Below are positions 30,191 to 56,030 of a stretch of 64,000 nt of DNA, one piece after another; the stretch's first letter is position 1, and every line of letters starts with the position of its first letter. The notes under the pieces were generated by a model, which was given only the letters and a program-made list of their open reading frames with translations, made no database searches and was not told the DNA's origin. Origin of the DNA: Hormiphora californensis (taxonomy: Eukaryota > Ctenophora > Tentaculata > Cydippida > Pleurobrachiidae); contig CM035362.1 of the NCBI GenBank assembly GCA_020137815.1, forward strand, positions 894,605 through 958,604. Direction: 5' to 3'. A program made the position numbers and the translations under genes.

Positions 30191-30536
30191 TACTGTAGCT
30201 CTAGTACTAGTAGAACATCAGCTCTGTAAAACAATTGCAAGGGGACGTGTGTTTATAAGGGGCCCCGGGAGCCGTGGTCACGTGATGATGTCACGTGATT
30301 TTGAGGGCGCGTGGCTTGTTGGAGCACCCATGGTTTTTGTGAGATTAAGGCTTGATACAATTTACCAAGAAAAGAGGCCTGCAGTTAGAGAATTAATTTG
30401 GTTTTCAAATTTAAGGAGAAGAATTTTGGGTCAATGAAAGACAGACAGAATCAATTCACTAGACAGGCATGTCTGTCTAGTGTCTGGCTGTCTGTCTAGA
30501 CAGATACTAAACAGACAGACACTAGACATACATATA

Positions 30537-30741
<205 letters not shown>

Positions 30742-32179
30742 ATTGAGAGAGCTCTCGGTTCTAGACATCGGGTTATTCCAGACATTTTTCGTTCCCTTTG
30801 AATTAATCAAAATCAAACAAGAGGGACATGTCTTGTTTCATTCAGCAGGGCATGTGTCCAGTTCCAGCACAGTTAAATTTTCCAATCAAATTGAAAATTA
30901 ACACGTGCATCTCATGGACCATGGTTGTTAGATTTGGGTCCACACAGCTTACTAAATTGCCACGTAGTACTTGTTTGTAGCAGCATGGTTCAACCACAAC
31001 TGTACTGCAACTGTGTTGAGAGGTAAACAACAAACAGATTAGATTAATTCTCTAATCACACAGTACAGAGCATGGGGGCATGGTGCCACAAGACAAGAGC
31101 TGTGCTCCAGGGCTCAGTTGTAATATAACTGCAGTCTACTACAAGGTAGCTGCTTGGGAGCCAGCGTCATACTGACAAGCAGCAGACACTGTCTGGCGGC
31201 GCCAGACCCCAATTTGATGGAATGGCTCAGATGGGGTCCGAGGCGCCAGGCAGAGGAGGCATGGCGCTGACAGACTTTATACCCCAAAGAGAAATGGAAA
31301 ATCATGGGATTTGGGAACCAAACTGGAAGGGTTCCTAACCTCTTTCAGTAGGACAAGAGCAGATATTGATTCTCACTCCTTGCCTAGCGAGGTCCTGAAA
31401 CCACTTAAAGTTTTCTGCTTCTCTAAAACACAATTCAAATTCAAAACACGGAGATTTTTTGGAAGTGGTTTTTAACCAACACATCTTTACACAAAAGTTC
31501 AATTTTTTCAAAAGAAAACGAATCATCAACCAATATATCATATTAGCAATACAACCAAACAAGACACACACACACACACACTTCAGTTACACAATGTGCC
31601 ACTTGACCATTTTTCTAATTTCTCACACGATCACGAGCAGTAGTAAATTTTGGAGGGGTCACATCTCACTCTCTAATAATCTGAACCGTTCAGAACCTCG
31701 TTCCATGTGAAAGATTTGGTAACCATGTCACAAGCCCCTTAAAAACCACACACTGACACCCACACACAGGTCACACACTCAAACACAGCACACACTGATC
31801 ACACCCACAGCACACACCTTCTCACTCAGTGCACAAAAATATACGTATCCGGTGATTATAACAATATGATCAGAAAATTATAAATTTCTTAGTTCTCTTA
31901 GTATGTATTAGTAAAGGGAGGTATAAAATAATTGTGTCCCTACTCCACTTGACTTTTTCAGTCATATATTTCCATCAGTCAATAAAAATAAGTGTAATGA
32001 ACTTATGAGTTGATATATTTTGTGCGCCATACCCATCTCTCTGATTAATTAACATAACAAACAAGATCGGCGACAGTCTCTCGCTTCTCCTCTATCTCTC
32101 TCTGTTCTTCTCTATCGCCTCATCGCCTCTCTCTCCCTCTCTCTCTTAGGCTCTCTCCGCTCCTCTCTCTCTCGCTCTC

Positions 32180-32212
<33 letters not shown>

Positions 32213-32282
32213 ACCTACCTCTCTCTCTCTCTCTCTCTCTACCTACCTCTCTCTCTCATTTCAAGTCCCTTCATTGTCTCTC

Positions 32283-44717
<12,435 letters not shown>

Positions 44718-45143
44718 GGCTACCGAGCCACCATTCTATTGCTAGGGGGAGGTGAGGGGTAACAACTTATATTATCAAGGCGGCTCATGAGCACTAATGC
44801 AAATAATAGTAGTTGTTTAACAAACGTATAAAGTTAAAGACATTTCCCCATTTAATAATAACAAATTGTTCAACTGTAAGTAAAAACCTGTTTTAGTTCA
44901 ACTAAAAACTGTTATCCAGAATCAAAACAAAAAGGATAGACATGTGAGGACAGTCCTTCAAAGACAAAGGAAAACGTTTGGATTATCTGACACAGACACA
45001 CACTCTCGCTCTGGAATTATTAGTGAGATCAGAGAGTGAAATAGGGTTACCCATAGCAACTCTCTCTCTTTCTCTCTCTCTCTCTCTCTTTTGTGTGTGT
45101 TGGAAACATCATGAGAGATGCAAAAAAGATAGAGTCCAGACTT

Positions 45144-45197
<54 letters not shown>

Positions 45198-46657
45198 AAG
45201 GAACAATAACTAAGATACGAATAACATATCCTACTGCACTGCCTCTCAACACAACGCACTACGTTGAACAACACAACACTTAGCTCACTAATACGCAAGC
45301 ACAATAACAGGTCACTCGACTACAAAGATTATGCCAAGAGAGTGACAGTGTCCCCTCCCCCTTATTATTAGGGTGATCCATAAAGATTTGCACTTGGCCC
45401 TTCCTGGTCGCATGTGATGTTGGGGACCAAAAATTTTTACAGGATCTTTTAGATTGGACAATTTTGGATTCCTAAGACCATACATGAAGTTCAGAACGGG
45501 TTTCACTGGAAGGGTGAGCGACCATGTCCAACCTCCAGTTATGTTGCCGTCTACGTGTCAAAAATCAGGTCGTGGTATTAGCCTTATGCAAGCCGTAAAA
45601 TGATTCCGGTAGGCCCAAGACTCTTTGTAGGTGAATAATGACCCCTTTTAAAGACATTTGGGCAAAAATTATGTCCAATCGGTTTACGCACTCGATTTTG
45701 AGGGCTATTTTTAGAATTCGGTCAAAAACCCATTTTTTCACTTTGAAAGGCTGTCGCCATGGACCAGATGGGTAGTTTGTCATTATTTGAGGCTTAAGTT
45801 GAGGTTTAGACTCTGCTCAACACGATCCTAAAGTGATCTGATGGTTTTGAACGTCTTAGGTGACCTGAAATTCGAGTTTGAAAAAATCGCTCAAAAACGG
45901 GCGATTTTTCATGGATTTTTGTGTCATAATTGTTGCGATTTGTTGTCCTCCACTGAAATTTTGACACTTTTTCTGCAAAAAAAGGGTTGTTTGAGATGTC
46001 AACTGATACAGTGGACTACTTCAGGACCAAAAAAATTCGTTTGCTTATCTTTGTGGTAACTTTTTGACCACTTTTTGGGTAAGTGAGACGGCACCATGAC
46101 CTATGACCATAAAATTCTTTACAGCATTAGCACAAACTTTTTCCAGATCGCTAAAATGGTCGTTATGAGACCCAATTTCCATCAGGAACAAGGTCCTGTA
46201 AAAATTATATGGCTCTGATTAGCACAAAGCTTTCAAAAACGCTAGTGCAAATCATTATGGATCACCCTAATATGACATGTCCCCTCCCCTGGCCCCTTAT
46301 TATGACATACTATGACGACATCATAACAACACGCCCCCCCCTCTCCAAAATAACCCGGAAAGCTATTTTGAACTGAAAATTACGTCACATGTGACAACAA
46401 TAGTTCATTACTAGAATAAGCTTCCTTCCATTTTCCTAGAATGGGCTTAGAACATTTCTAGGAAGCGGTAACACTTGTCTAGAAGCAAAGCATTCCATGG
46501 TGCCAGTAATTCTCTCCAAAACATGTTCTAGATTTAGCCATGATATTCTGAGTATTCCCTGTATAGTATTAGATCTGTTGAATTACCACTGAAGTTACAG
46601 ACCGGTGTAGTTGTGGTACCCAAAGATTGGCTCATGAAAAGGTAAATCAGTATCCTA
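44718..46657. other. Intergenic region between SHARK start and mu-crystallin 3' end
   Basis: No supported exon. It contains CT/GA tracts at 45061-45092 and 45147-45193 and the inverted-repeat element 45371-46267. The stretch just upstream of 44717 should hold the SHARK promoter; no clear TATA box is seen. Confidence 0.55.
45371..46267. mobile_element. 897 bp non-autonomous Tc1/mariner-like element
   Basis: Terminal inverted repeats of 24 bp, GGGTGATCCATAA(A/T)GATTTGC..., differ at one or two positions. TA is present on both flanks (45369-45370 and 46268-46269). The interior is not palindromic and has no transposase-like frame longer than about 70 codons, so it is a deletion derivative or MITE. 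Confidence 0.78.
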
Positions 46658-48906
46658 TTATTCCTGGTTTTCAGTCAGATAATTCTGGTATACCATGTGT
46701 GCTGTTATGAGGTCTTCTAATGCTAAACCAAGGTTTTTAAACAGAGTTATACGCTGTCCATCTCTAGAATAGGAGCTGCTGAGGAGAGAACCCAAGTTGT
46801 GATCAACCTTGGCTCCTGTCTGTACTACGTCACCTGGAGAGGGAAGGGGAGATAGAGAGGGAAGCAGAGGGAAGGGGAGATGGAGAGGGAAGGGGAGATA
46901 GAGAAGGAAGGGGAGATAGAGAAGGAAGGGGAGATAGAGAGGGAAAGGGGAGATAGAGAGGGAAAGGGGAGATAGAGAGGGAAAGGGGGGACAGCTATCA
47001 TATTAGGGGCAAAAGTCTGAAAACGTCATATATAACCGTGTTATGTAAACATTTCTCAAAGTATGGAAATATCTGAACGATGTGAGGCGTGAGAGTGAGA
47101 GATCACCAATTGGGGTGCAGAACTAACCTGCTTCCACGCGTTTGTGTCACGTGATGCCCATATATGGTGTGTCACGTGATTAGTTTGTACCTGCTTCCAC
47201 TAGACACGCATTACTACAATCTGCTACCAGTAGTGTTGATTGACACTTCATTAGATCGTCTCCAATTTCTCTAGTTACCGGACTGGATGCCCCCACAATG
47301 TTAACATGGGCACCTGAACAGATTTCAGAGATCAGATACACGCGGGAGGTAACTATTTGATTACAACGAGTTGTTTTATCGCGCTTGACACGCGAGTTGT
47401 CACCAAGGAGGTAACCTGTTATATCAGATGATGGAAATCGCGGGAGAGGTTAAACCGTTACCCTTGTTACCTAGTTACCGTTACCTAGTTACCCTTATAT
47501 TACCTAGTTTGACATGGTCCCTGAACAGCACTGGTTCTACTGATGACGTAACAGTACAGATAATATCAGCTCCCTTACACGCCTCCCCCACTGTATCAGA
47601 TACTGTTATAGAGGGGGTTGTACTGGCAAGGGATACTGCACGCTCTCTTGTCCTGTTCCATACTCGCACCTGAGGAGAGCTCGGTGATCATGGTGTATCA
47701 TGGGCCGTAGAGAGAATTAGGCATGATCGATAGGTTAAATGTCAATCTCTTCTATTGCACAGTTCATTCATTGTACTGTTCTGAGCGGAGAGAATGAAAG
47801 TACAACAAACACTTTCTTATTCCACACCTCATCGAAATTATAGATCTCTCTCAGTGCCTTGATATGACTTCTCGCCTGGACCCCCGCTCCAATAACCGCT
47901 AACACTTTACTATCAGGGTCTGCTAGTAGTTTAGTTGCTATAGCTGAACAGATAGCCGTCCTTTGGGCTGTGATCTCTTCAGCATCCATCTCACACAGTA
48001 TCTGACCTGGTAGTGCAGGTAGAAATAAGGAGTCAGTTTAGAGGATAATAAGGAGTTAGAATGACGTCACAATGTTGTGTTTAGAGCACCGGGAAATAAC
48101 TGAACAATGGGAACCAAGGTAAGGTGTTTTCAATTTTCATTTTTACACCGAACCTCTTGTCAAACACAATCTAAACAGAGTAATAACCCACCCTGTAGAT
48201 TGAATAGTTGAATGACTCCAAGATGGGTTGGCAAGGACCGGGCAGTATTACTGGGAACCGCACAAACAACTTTCAAACCCATAACACCACGGGAGGGTAC
48301 TATAGCTGGCATGGGTATAAATCTGGAGGAGGGCGGGGGATAAGTGAGTTACAACAAGGAATGATAATGATTGCTAGAATAATAGAACGAGGAGAATAGT
48401 CTGGAAAAATATACCTATTCTAAGCTACAAATCTGGGATTGAGAGGGTGGTAGAAACACCTAGCTATGTGCGTCAGATGTTTACATGTGTCGTCATGAGA
48501 TAGAGAAGGAAGTATGTGTGCAGTGTGAGATGGAAAATCATGGATTCCTATGTATCCTATTACAGAAGTGAAAATATGATAAAGCTAGGATTAGATGGAA
48601 AGAAACAGGTAGAGAAAGGAAAACCTAAATACTGAAAATTAAAATGGAAACCCAATACTTGGGAATCCAACTGTGGGAATTCTAATTCTAGTCAGGTACA
48701 AACCCAATATTTGGGCATTCTAATTCTAGTCAGGTACCTACCAGGATTCACCTATCTTTAGTTCCTGGTACTGTCAACTGGGATCTAACTGGTTGGACTA
48801 TCTCGCCCCTTGAATACTCCTGGAATCCCTGAGAAAGCGCCGAAAAGAGTTCCGCAAAGGGAGGCAGGTGTCGTGAGACATCAGATGCTAGGAGACGGAC
48901 TGCCAT
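46658..48906 (-). CDS. CRYM: Mu-crystallin / ketimine reductase (ornithine cyclodeaminase family)
   Basis: Cytosolic NAD(P)H-dependent imine reductase of the OCD/mu-crystallin family; vertebrate members also bind thyroid hormone. Six exons: 48906-48752, 48322-48192, 48006-47828, 47669-47504, 47313-47191, 46833-46658 (930 nt, 309 residues, near the usual length of about 314). Key segments: MPAIVPSRGVMGLKVV; the substrate-binding core MDAEEITAQRTAICSAIAT; the Rossmann motif VIGAGVQARSH (residues about 130); VWNRTRERA at the end of beta-2, favouring NADP(H); NIVGASSPVTREI; and the C-terminal LFKNLGLALEDLITA. Everything expected is present. The donor at 47504 lies in a repeated CTAG|GTAA sequence. 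Confidence 0.94.
47461..47507 (-). repeat. Tandem CTAG|GTAAC copies at a mu-crystallin splice donor
   Basis: On the coding strand the exon ends AAACTAG|GTAATA and within 35 bp there are two more CTAG|GTAAC copies (AACTAGGTAAC). The first keeps phase; the others are potential decoys. Confidence 0.6.
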
Positions 48907-49119
48907 GGAGCTAGATAGAAATGAAATTAATAGTTTTGGAAACAAAGGATAAAGTAATTGGTTGGGACAATAGAGACACTATCGTGGTCGGAGAGAAATA
49001 AATAAACATCTCTTGTGTGTATGCAGCTCACTGAATAATTTAGCGTAGTACAAAACACACACACATACACTTGGCAAAACTCCAATATAAACCGGCCCAT
49101 ACAAATATTATAAATGATC

Positions 49120-50926
49120 TCAGATCGAATCGCTCTTCCGTTTGTGTCTCCACGTTGGTCGACCATCAGGAACATCCCCAGCTGATGTAGACCCAAAGAA
49201 TGAGTCATCAATCAACTTCCTTTCTTGAACGACAGTCTTCACACACTCTATCACATCACCCACCTTGACATCATTGATGCTCTTTTTAGCGAAGCCCATT
49301 CCACACTCCGTGGTGCCTGGTGATGTCATCAAGATGTCCTCTCTCTTGAATTTCAGTGAAGCAATCCTGCCCTCCCAGACTGGGAACTGCCCCCGTTTAA
49401 TTCGGTATTCCTGAGAGATATCCATTGTTCCGGATATCCCGTTAACACCGACAACTTTCCGTTTCTTATCCCCGTGTATCTCAGCTATCTTGCCCTTTCC
49501 TACCACTTTCTTGACGTAGTTCACTGGTAACTTTTCATTTATAACATTACTAATATCGGTCGCCAGATCATATATAATGTCGTGTTTCAGAACGGCAGCT
49601 GTGGTCGGGAACTTCAAATCTGGGACATTGAACAAAATGATGGGAGCATCAATCCCCTCAGCCACTCTTATGTCATCTTCAGTTAGAGTTTTAACAGATT
49701 TCCGGTGGACGGCTACAGACACCTCGTGAGTTGAGATCTTTAGCATCTGTTCAATGGTTTCCAGTGTGGCAGTAGTATCTGCACAGATGATGAAGGATAC
49801 TTTTGTTACCCCGTAGGGTAGGGCTTCTGAGAACACCTCCTGCGTTTCAAGTTCCTTCAGCTTGTTCTTTATGGCACTGATTTTCTTTTGTGTCACACTC
49901 CGCTGCTCCCTACCACGGCTTGATCTAACTGAGTAGATGTAACTTCCTACAGATCCAGATCCATCGAAACTCTGGAGACCATTAATAACGACGGGCATGC
50001 CAGGTAGACCCACTTGGATGGGTTTACCGTCAACAGACAGGATATCTCTCACTAGTGCATCCCGCTCTGGATTGTAGATGACACGGTCACCTTTCCGGAT
50101 CTGGCCTCGTCTAACCAGGACTGTCATTAGGAGGATACCGGATGGACTTGTTTGGATATCGAATACAATTCCCTCCATGCCGTGCTGTCGATCATCCGCT
50201 GTTAGGTCCATTCTGTTAGTTACCTGGAGAAATAGGTATGTTAGCAAGGATGTTAGAAGAGTTAACGATGAGATGAGATGATTATTGTGAATGATGGTAG
50301 GGTGGTCCCCAGGTGTTTGAAAATCAATAATCCCCCGATCTAAGCTACCAAATTTCAACCCAAACAGCTGCAGAAGTTACCTGTTTAACAGCGCTCATAA
50401 GAGATGGTAGACCCTCCCCAGACAGAGCAGATATAGGAACAGCAGGGATATTACCACCCACAGGAACAGTCTCAACACCTTCATCAAATAACATCTCACA
50501 CGCCATATCAGGGTCAGCATTGGGTAGATCCATTTTATTTAGCGCCACCACAAGAGGGATGTTGTTAGCACGAAGTAGTCTGATACACTCCCTGGTTTGT
50601 TGTTTGACACCCTCCTTAGCGTCAACTACCAGTATAGCAGCGTCTGTTAGAGAGCTCCCTGTGGCACGCATTCTTGAGAAAGCAGCGTGTCCTGGAGTGT
50701 CGACGATAGTGAATTTGTAGTTTGTCTCAGGGATGGTGTGCTGGAATATACTGTTCTTTTGAGTGATGCCACCTGCTTCAAGGGAGACATTGTTTGTTTT
50801 TCGTAGCGAGTCAATTAGAGTTGTCTTCCCATGGTCTACGTGACCGAGAACTCCCAGGATCGGGGGACGAGTGTAGGACCGCCCTCCTAGCAGGGATGTG
50901 TGGAGTCGAATACGGAGATGGTTCAT
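49120..50926 (-). CDS. MTIF2: Mitochondrial translation initiation factor IF-2
   Basis: GTPase that places initiator tRNA on the mitochondrial small ribosomal subunit. Two exons, 50926-50381 and 50223-49120, phase 0, 549 residues. The short Arg-rich N-terminus MNHLRIRLHTSLLGGRSYTR fits a mitochondrial targeting peptide. The G domain follows at once: G1 GHVDHGKTT (28-36), G3 DTPGHAAFS, G4 NKMD, G5 SALSG. Then the beta-barrel domain II (VEGIVFD-type segment, RRGQIRKGD), a Lys-rich linker, domain III (VSFIICADTTATLETI) and domain IV, the fMet-tRNA binding barrel (RIKRGQFPVWEG, SLKFKREDI). About 150 residues preceding the G domain in vertebrate homologs are missing, so this is a compact version. 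The frame is open upstream to 51073, but that stretch is AT-rich and I prefer the Met at 50926. Confidence 0.95.
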
Positions 50927-51668
50927 TGCATTTCGGGTGTGTGAATAACGCTGAAAGAATCCGTGATGTTCAGTTTTGAGTCCCAGACGAGCCGTGCGAA
51001 ATTCAAAAATCGGAACGGAAAAGAGAAAAAAAAAGTGACCAAAAATGAGTTTGAATTTATTTTGGAAATTCAAATTTTAAACTACTCCACACTGCAACGC
51101 GCCGCGGATTTTATTTGCGCGCCGCAATTTTTTGTCGATTTTCGACATTTCAAAAAAATACGCCGATTCTTTGTCAAAAACAAACAATAAAATTACAGAC
51201 ATTAATTGCAAAAAAACTTACACGAATCATTTTACACAACACACGTGGTGATAAAGAAAACTTGCTTCAAAATGATTCCTAACTTATCATTATCACTCTT
51301 TCAAACAATATCAATCAACAACTCTCTCGAAGAGTTGAAACAAACAAATGAGGTGTCATTTACACGTACATACAGGCAACCAGCCCTGACTTTATACTAG
51401 GATTGATAAAAGAAATATATGTCTCTTGTTGTGGTGTCTTTGTCCCCTGAAATATTACCTTTCGACATCCCTAAAGACGAGAAAGATCAGGATTGAAGTG
51501 CGGTTTCCAAAACAACTCCGGGATACAAGGCACCTGAAGCACTGCCAGAATGTGTCCCTAAAATCAGTCCCTGTCAAGCCAACACTCTGACCGCTGAGTC
51601 TCCACATCTTTACTCCTACCCGCACTTTGGGTGAGATCATAAAACATTTTTCCTAATTTCACATTCCA
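50927..51668. other. Intergenic region, MTIF2 promoter and MAP2K7 3' flank
   Basis: AT-rich with a GC-rich patch GCAACGCGCCGCGG near 51092. No additional exon is seen. It should contain the MTIF2 promoter and, from 51668 down, the MAP2K7 3' UTR. Confidence 0.5.
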
Positions 51669-54600
51669 CTACCTCATTAGTTCGGCGTACCACTTTGACA
51701 CCACTTCCTTTCTATTTGCTGAGTTCCTATGCTTCACAATCCAAGGATGATTTAGAAGGATATCATATTTGGGACGATACCGAACATCCTTGCAACAGCA
51801 CTGACCCACAAAGTCCACAAAATCACTGCTAAACCCATCATCTAGACTGAGAGCTGGAGCGGGTTTGTTTAGGATCTCTGTCATCAGCTCGAATTGGATG
51901 TTGGTTTCGTTGTAGGGGTATTTGTTGTAGGCTAGCTCGTGGAGGGTGATTCCAAGGGACCATACATCTGCACGGATGTCGTAGTTACTTTCTCCCTCTA
52001 TCTGATATGGGGATACGGAGGTAGTTAGCATGTTTAGAAATATGTTTATTAACTATTACGCCTAGTTTTAAATTGGCCAGACCCCGTCAAAAGTGGGTTG
52101 TGTTTTATATTTATCTAAAAGAGTAAATTAATTAACAACTAACTAATATTTCACGTACCGGTGGATCTATCCTCTCAGGAGACATATATCGGGGAGATCC
52201 CTGGTCTCTACTGTGTGCCATACTATCGACCAAGTTTCCTGCTATCCCAAAATCACACAATTTCACCTTTCCGTCTTTATCAATCAGTATATTGGAGGGT
52301 TTAACATCTCTGTGTATCACCTGGTAAGAGAGAGAGAGGGGGATGTGAGTTTGGGAAAACTGCAGTTGGTAATCTACAAAAATGTCCTAAGCTAGTACCA
52401 GGGAAAACCGTACTGGAGGAATACCCGGGGTAATAAACCTTCAGACCGGGGGTCGTGGGTGTACCTTTAGTTCCTTTTTAAGATAGTGCAGCCCATTTAG
52501 TACCTCAACAGTAATGGCACCCAGTACCTCCTCAGGTACACCTCGGACACCTGGAGATATTATGGTTACCATGGTGATCAGATATCATGGCTACAAGACC
52601 ATAGTTACCATGGCCTGGTTAGTAACCAGTGATTACAGATGTTTGGTATAATTTCAATAGTGTGAAATTCTTCTCTCATTTGGTTTATCTAAGCTATCGA
52701 GATATCGAGAATGCTTTCCGATCTTCATTACTCTATTATTAAATTAATGCGGACACCAGATCTACTTACCCTTTACAGTCATACGTTTCTCTATTTGTTG
52801 TAAACACGTATCCATGGGTTCCATACAAATACACACGTACTCCTCAGTCACGTACGCTCCTGAAAAAGAGGTTGCATAATTACATATATCTACATAACCC
52901 TCGAAAATTAGAGAGGTTACATAAATCTCTACATGGCTATCCCCCCTTGTTGAGGAAGGGGGGTTTGCTATTTAACAAACTCCCTCTCGCAGTGGCTGAC
53001 AAGTAAAATAAGATACAAATAGCGGGATGAAAAGAAGAGACTATTACAATATCCACTTATATAATTGATTAATTAAACAATATTCACTTATAATTAATCA
53101 ATTAAACAATATTCACTTATAATTAATTAACCCCTAATTAACTAATTATACCGAATGAGTTGATAATAGAGCCACACTGGTGAACTTTAACCACAATATC
53201 AAGATCAGTAAGTATCCTCCTCGCTTCTTTTGGGTCCTGTGTGTGAAGAAAGAATTTAGAATTTCCTGTGTGAAGAAGAATTTTATTTTAATCTTGTTCT
53301 AAATCTTGTTCTGGAGAGTTCTAGAATGTTTTGCCATGACCTAATAATATTCAATATTAAAGCTGCAAGGAGGGTTCTATAGAAGTCACCTGTGTCCTTC
53401 GCATTTGTTTGACAGCCATTTTGGTTTGTGTTGGTACATGGATAACCTCCTGGACCTGCCCAGTCGCTCCCTCCCCTGAATAAGGAGTTAATTAACAACC
53501 CCATGGTTACCGATTCTGTTGCCATGGTAACTAAAGAATTCGCTCAAATTGGTTGAAGAAGATGGTGAGAAGAAAACTCCGGGTGAGATAGTAATATACC
53601 CTCCGCTTACCTACCTAGTTCTGACCCCTGTTTACAGAGAGAGAGGGTCGAACAAGACACCCCCACCCCACCACATACCTAGTTGTCTGATGATTTTAAA
53701 ATCAACTTGGGTTACAGTGTACGTTTGTCCATCTATCTTGAGCTCATTTTTAAATCCTTTCAAAATCTGGAGAGAAGGAGAAAGTATAGGACAGAAAATT
53801 GAAGTGAAGATATAGATGGAGAAAAAGAACGTATTTAGAAGCGAAAACAAGACAAAAAGAGAGAAAATATAGAGAGAAATATGTAGATTTGTTACACTTA
53901 CATTACTGTGGGATCCATTAATTTCTGAACTGTTTCTGGGAGCTATAGGAATATGTAGATCGCTGTTAAAACTCAATCCTGTTGTTGGTCTTCGGCCATC
54001 TGGTGGAAGAGGAGGGGTTGTTATGTTCTAACCTTACAGGGTTTACAAAGCAAGAGAGGGGAGATGGATAATAATTCTACTGTTTCGCTCATATTCCCCT
54101 GAGCTCTAATTTTCCCACAGTGCGCGGTGTGAACGCGCGTTCAGCTGAACTGGTGTACTTTCATCACAGTGATGTCCGTGTCTGGCTAGTTTGGAAGTGA
54201 CCCCGCTCTATCGCGCAGTAGGGGGTGATTGTGTGGTGGGGGATCTGGCATTGGTAACGTGGTCCTTAAATCCACTCTCTCTTTTTATCTCTCTAACTCT
54301 CCCTATCTCTCTCACTCCCTATCACTCGGAGAGAGTCTAAGAGCGGAGGAGGGGTAGACACAGTTTTTTGAACAAAAGCTTTACTGAAGGCCACAAGTTA
54401 ACTGAGCACTGAGCAAGCTGACAGACGTGTCAGGTTCCGCTACAAATCTCCCTCGCTCCTAAACCTCCAGGGCAGGTGATGCTCCATATATGGAGATATG
54501 TCCTTATTAGGGCATCACGTGACACTCACCTGAACCACCAGGTGTATCGGGTGTAGATCCCCGTGAACTTGTCAGACCTCCCAGACTGAGTGGTGATGGT

Positions 54601-54882
54601 GAGCTGGTGTTAAAGAGACTACTAGGTCGTTGTGGTCCAGCCATCGCACCATTAGTACTCCTCCTGGGAGTGGGGGTTAGGCGTTAGGATGGTAAGGACA
54701 GGTGTTAGGGACAGGTGTTTGATTTAGACGAGATGCCATTGACTGATAAATTGATATGAAGGTCTCAGCAAAATAACAACAATTGTGTTTTAGACTTACG
54801 GTTGGGGCCGTGACGCATGACTGACGGACATCTTCTTGAGCTGATCATAGATGTCCCGTTGTTTGGGTTTGTCCCCTGACAT
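51669..54882 (-). CDS. MAP2K7: MAP kinase kinase 7 (JNK kinase)
   Basis: Dual-specificity kinase that phosphorylates JNK. Ten exons: 54882-54800, 54663-54530, 53999-53902, 53766-53679, 53475-53390, 53236-53152, 52859-52770, 52550-52465, 52320-52159, 52001-51669 (1245 nt, 414 residues; vertebrate MKK7 is about 419). The Ser/Pro-rich N-terminus includes RRPTTGLSFNSDLHIPI, a plausible JNK docking site. Glycine loop LGEGATGQV, catalytic AVKQMRR (K157), HRDVKPSN (D255), DFG (D273), then NLVDSMAHSRDQGSPRYMSPERIDPP. The flanking NLVDS and ERIDPP with DIRADVWSLGI mark MKK7 rather than MKK4 or MKK3/6. The second activation-loop phosphosite, normally Thr, is Ser287 here. The C-terminal WYAEL region fits the MAP3K-docking (DVD) site. 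Confidence 0.95.
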
Positions 54883-55642
54883 AATGATGTTCTAGTGCTG
54901 CTAACCTCTCTGGAGTAGAGGGAGAGAAGTGGGGGAGTGGTTAGTGGTGGTCAGGAAAGTGGGGTTGGCGAGGGAAGTGGTTAGGGAAGTTGGGGAGTGG
55001 TGGTTAGGGAACGACAGGCTGGCAACATCCGGCCTAAATGTAGAAGTGGTTACAGGATAGAAATGCAGAGTTACAGGCCGAAATAGGACACGGAAAAGAA
55101 AAGGTACCCTGTATTTTTTATAAAAAACAGTACACAGAAGCGGCCCAAAAAATACAACAAAGACACAGAAAATAATTCAATACATTCACGTCACACGCAG
55201 CAATATAATACTGGGTTTAAAGAGCAATAGTATAAGTTTTGAGAGTTAAAAACCCAGGACTTATATTACACAGTTTAAAGATGGTTTCTCTTGTTGAGAA
55301 ACTCAGGAGCTGATTCAGATTTACTCGCAGTATCCATAGAGATTAATAAATGTTGTTAAATTTTTCAATAATTTAAGGATATTATAGCGGGGATCCATTA
55401 GTATATTCCAGAAAAAGACAAGGAAGAACGGTCAAATATTGTTCCCAAAAATGTCATTCTGACACTGCAGGTACCCTCCGATATTGTTAGGACGTGCAGC
55501 ACTCAGCAGGTCATAGTCTCTTATTTAGGGAATGATACTACTCTCTGATGGTACACTATTTAGGGTCTGATAGTCAATATTCTAGCGTACAGGGACTGCA
55601 GTCTGAATTAGGGTGACAGTCGACCCTCATTCAAATGGTACA
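54883..55642. other. Intergenic region between SCOC 3' end and MAP2K7 start
   Basis: G-rich TGGTTAGGGAAG-type short repeats at 54920-55015, then AT-rich sequence. GGTACACTATTTAGGG recurs at 55551 and 55637; the second copy holds the SCOC stop. No exon is recognised. Confidence 0.5.
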
Positions 55643-56030
55643 CTATTTAGGGAAGGTATTGGTATTCTGCTGGAAGATGGTGCTGCTACTCATCAGGTTC
55701 TCAATGTACTGTGTCAACACCTAGATAGAGGAATAACAGGGGTCAGAAATACATCATGCATGCTGGATTTCGGTAAAATATTCCCTTTCTGTAATGTAGC
55801 AGGAGCTGGGCCAAAAGAGACACTAAATATATCCAGTAATTATAATTTCAACAAACCTGATTTTCTGATTTAAGTTTGTTGTTCTGTTCTTTAACCCCAT
55901 CAACTCTCTGTGCCAGGTCGTCCAAAGTGTTTTGTAAATCTAGAACCTCCTGGATCAACTTCTCTTTTTCATCAGCCCCACCACCACCCACTGCACCACT
56001 AGCAGCTGTACCAGGCGAACCGTCCTCCAT
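55643..56030 (-). CDS. SCOC: Short coiled-coil protein SCOC
   Basis: Golgi-associated partner of ARL1/ARL3 and of the autophagy factor FEZ1 in vertebrates. Two exons, 56030-55857 and 55720-55643, phase 0, 83 residues, matching the family's usual size. A Gly/Ala-rich, acidic N-terminus of about 20 residues precedes one coiled coil with the family signatures [27 protein letters not shown] and [13 protein letters not shown]. The first exon could be preceded by an untranslated exon, since ACATGG lies close after possible acceptor sequence. Nothing is missing from the coiled coil. Confidence 0.92.
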
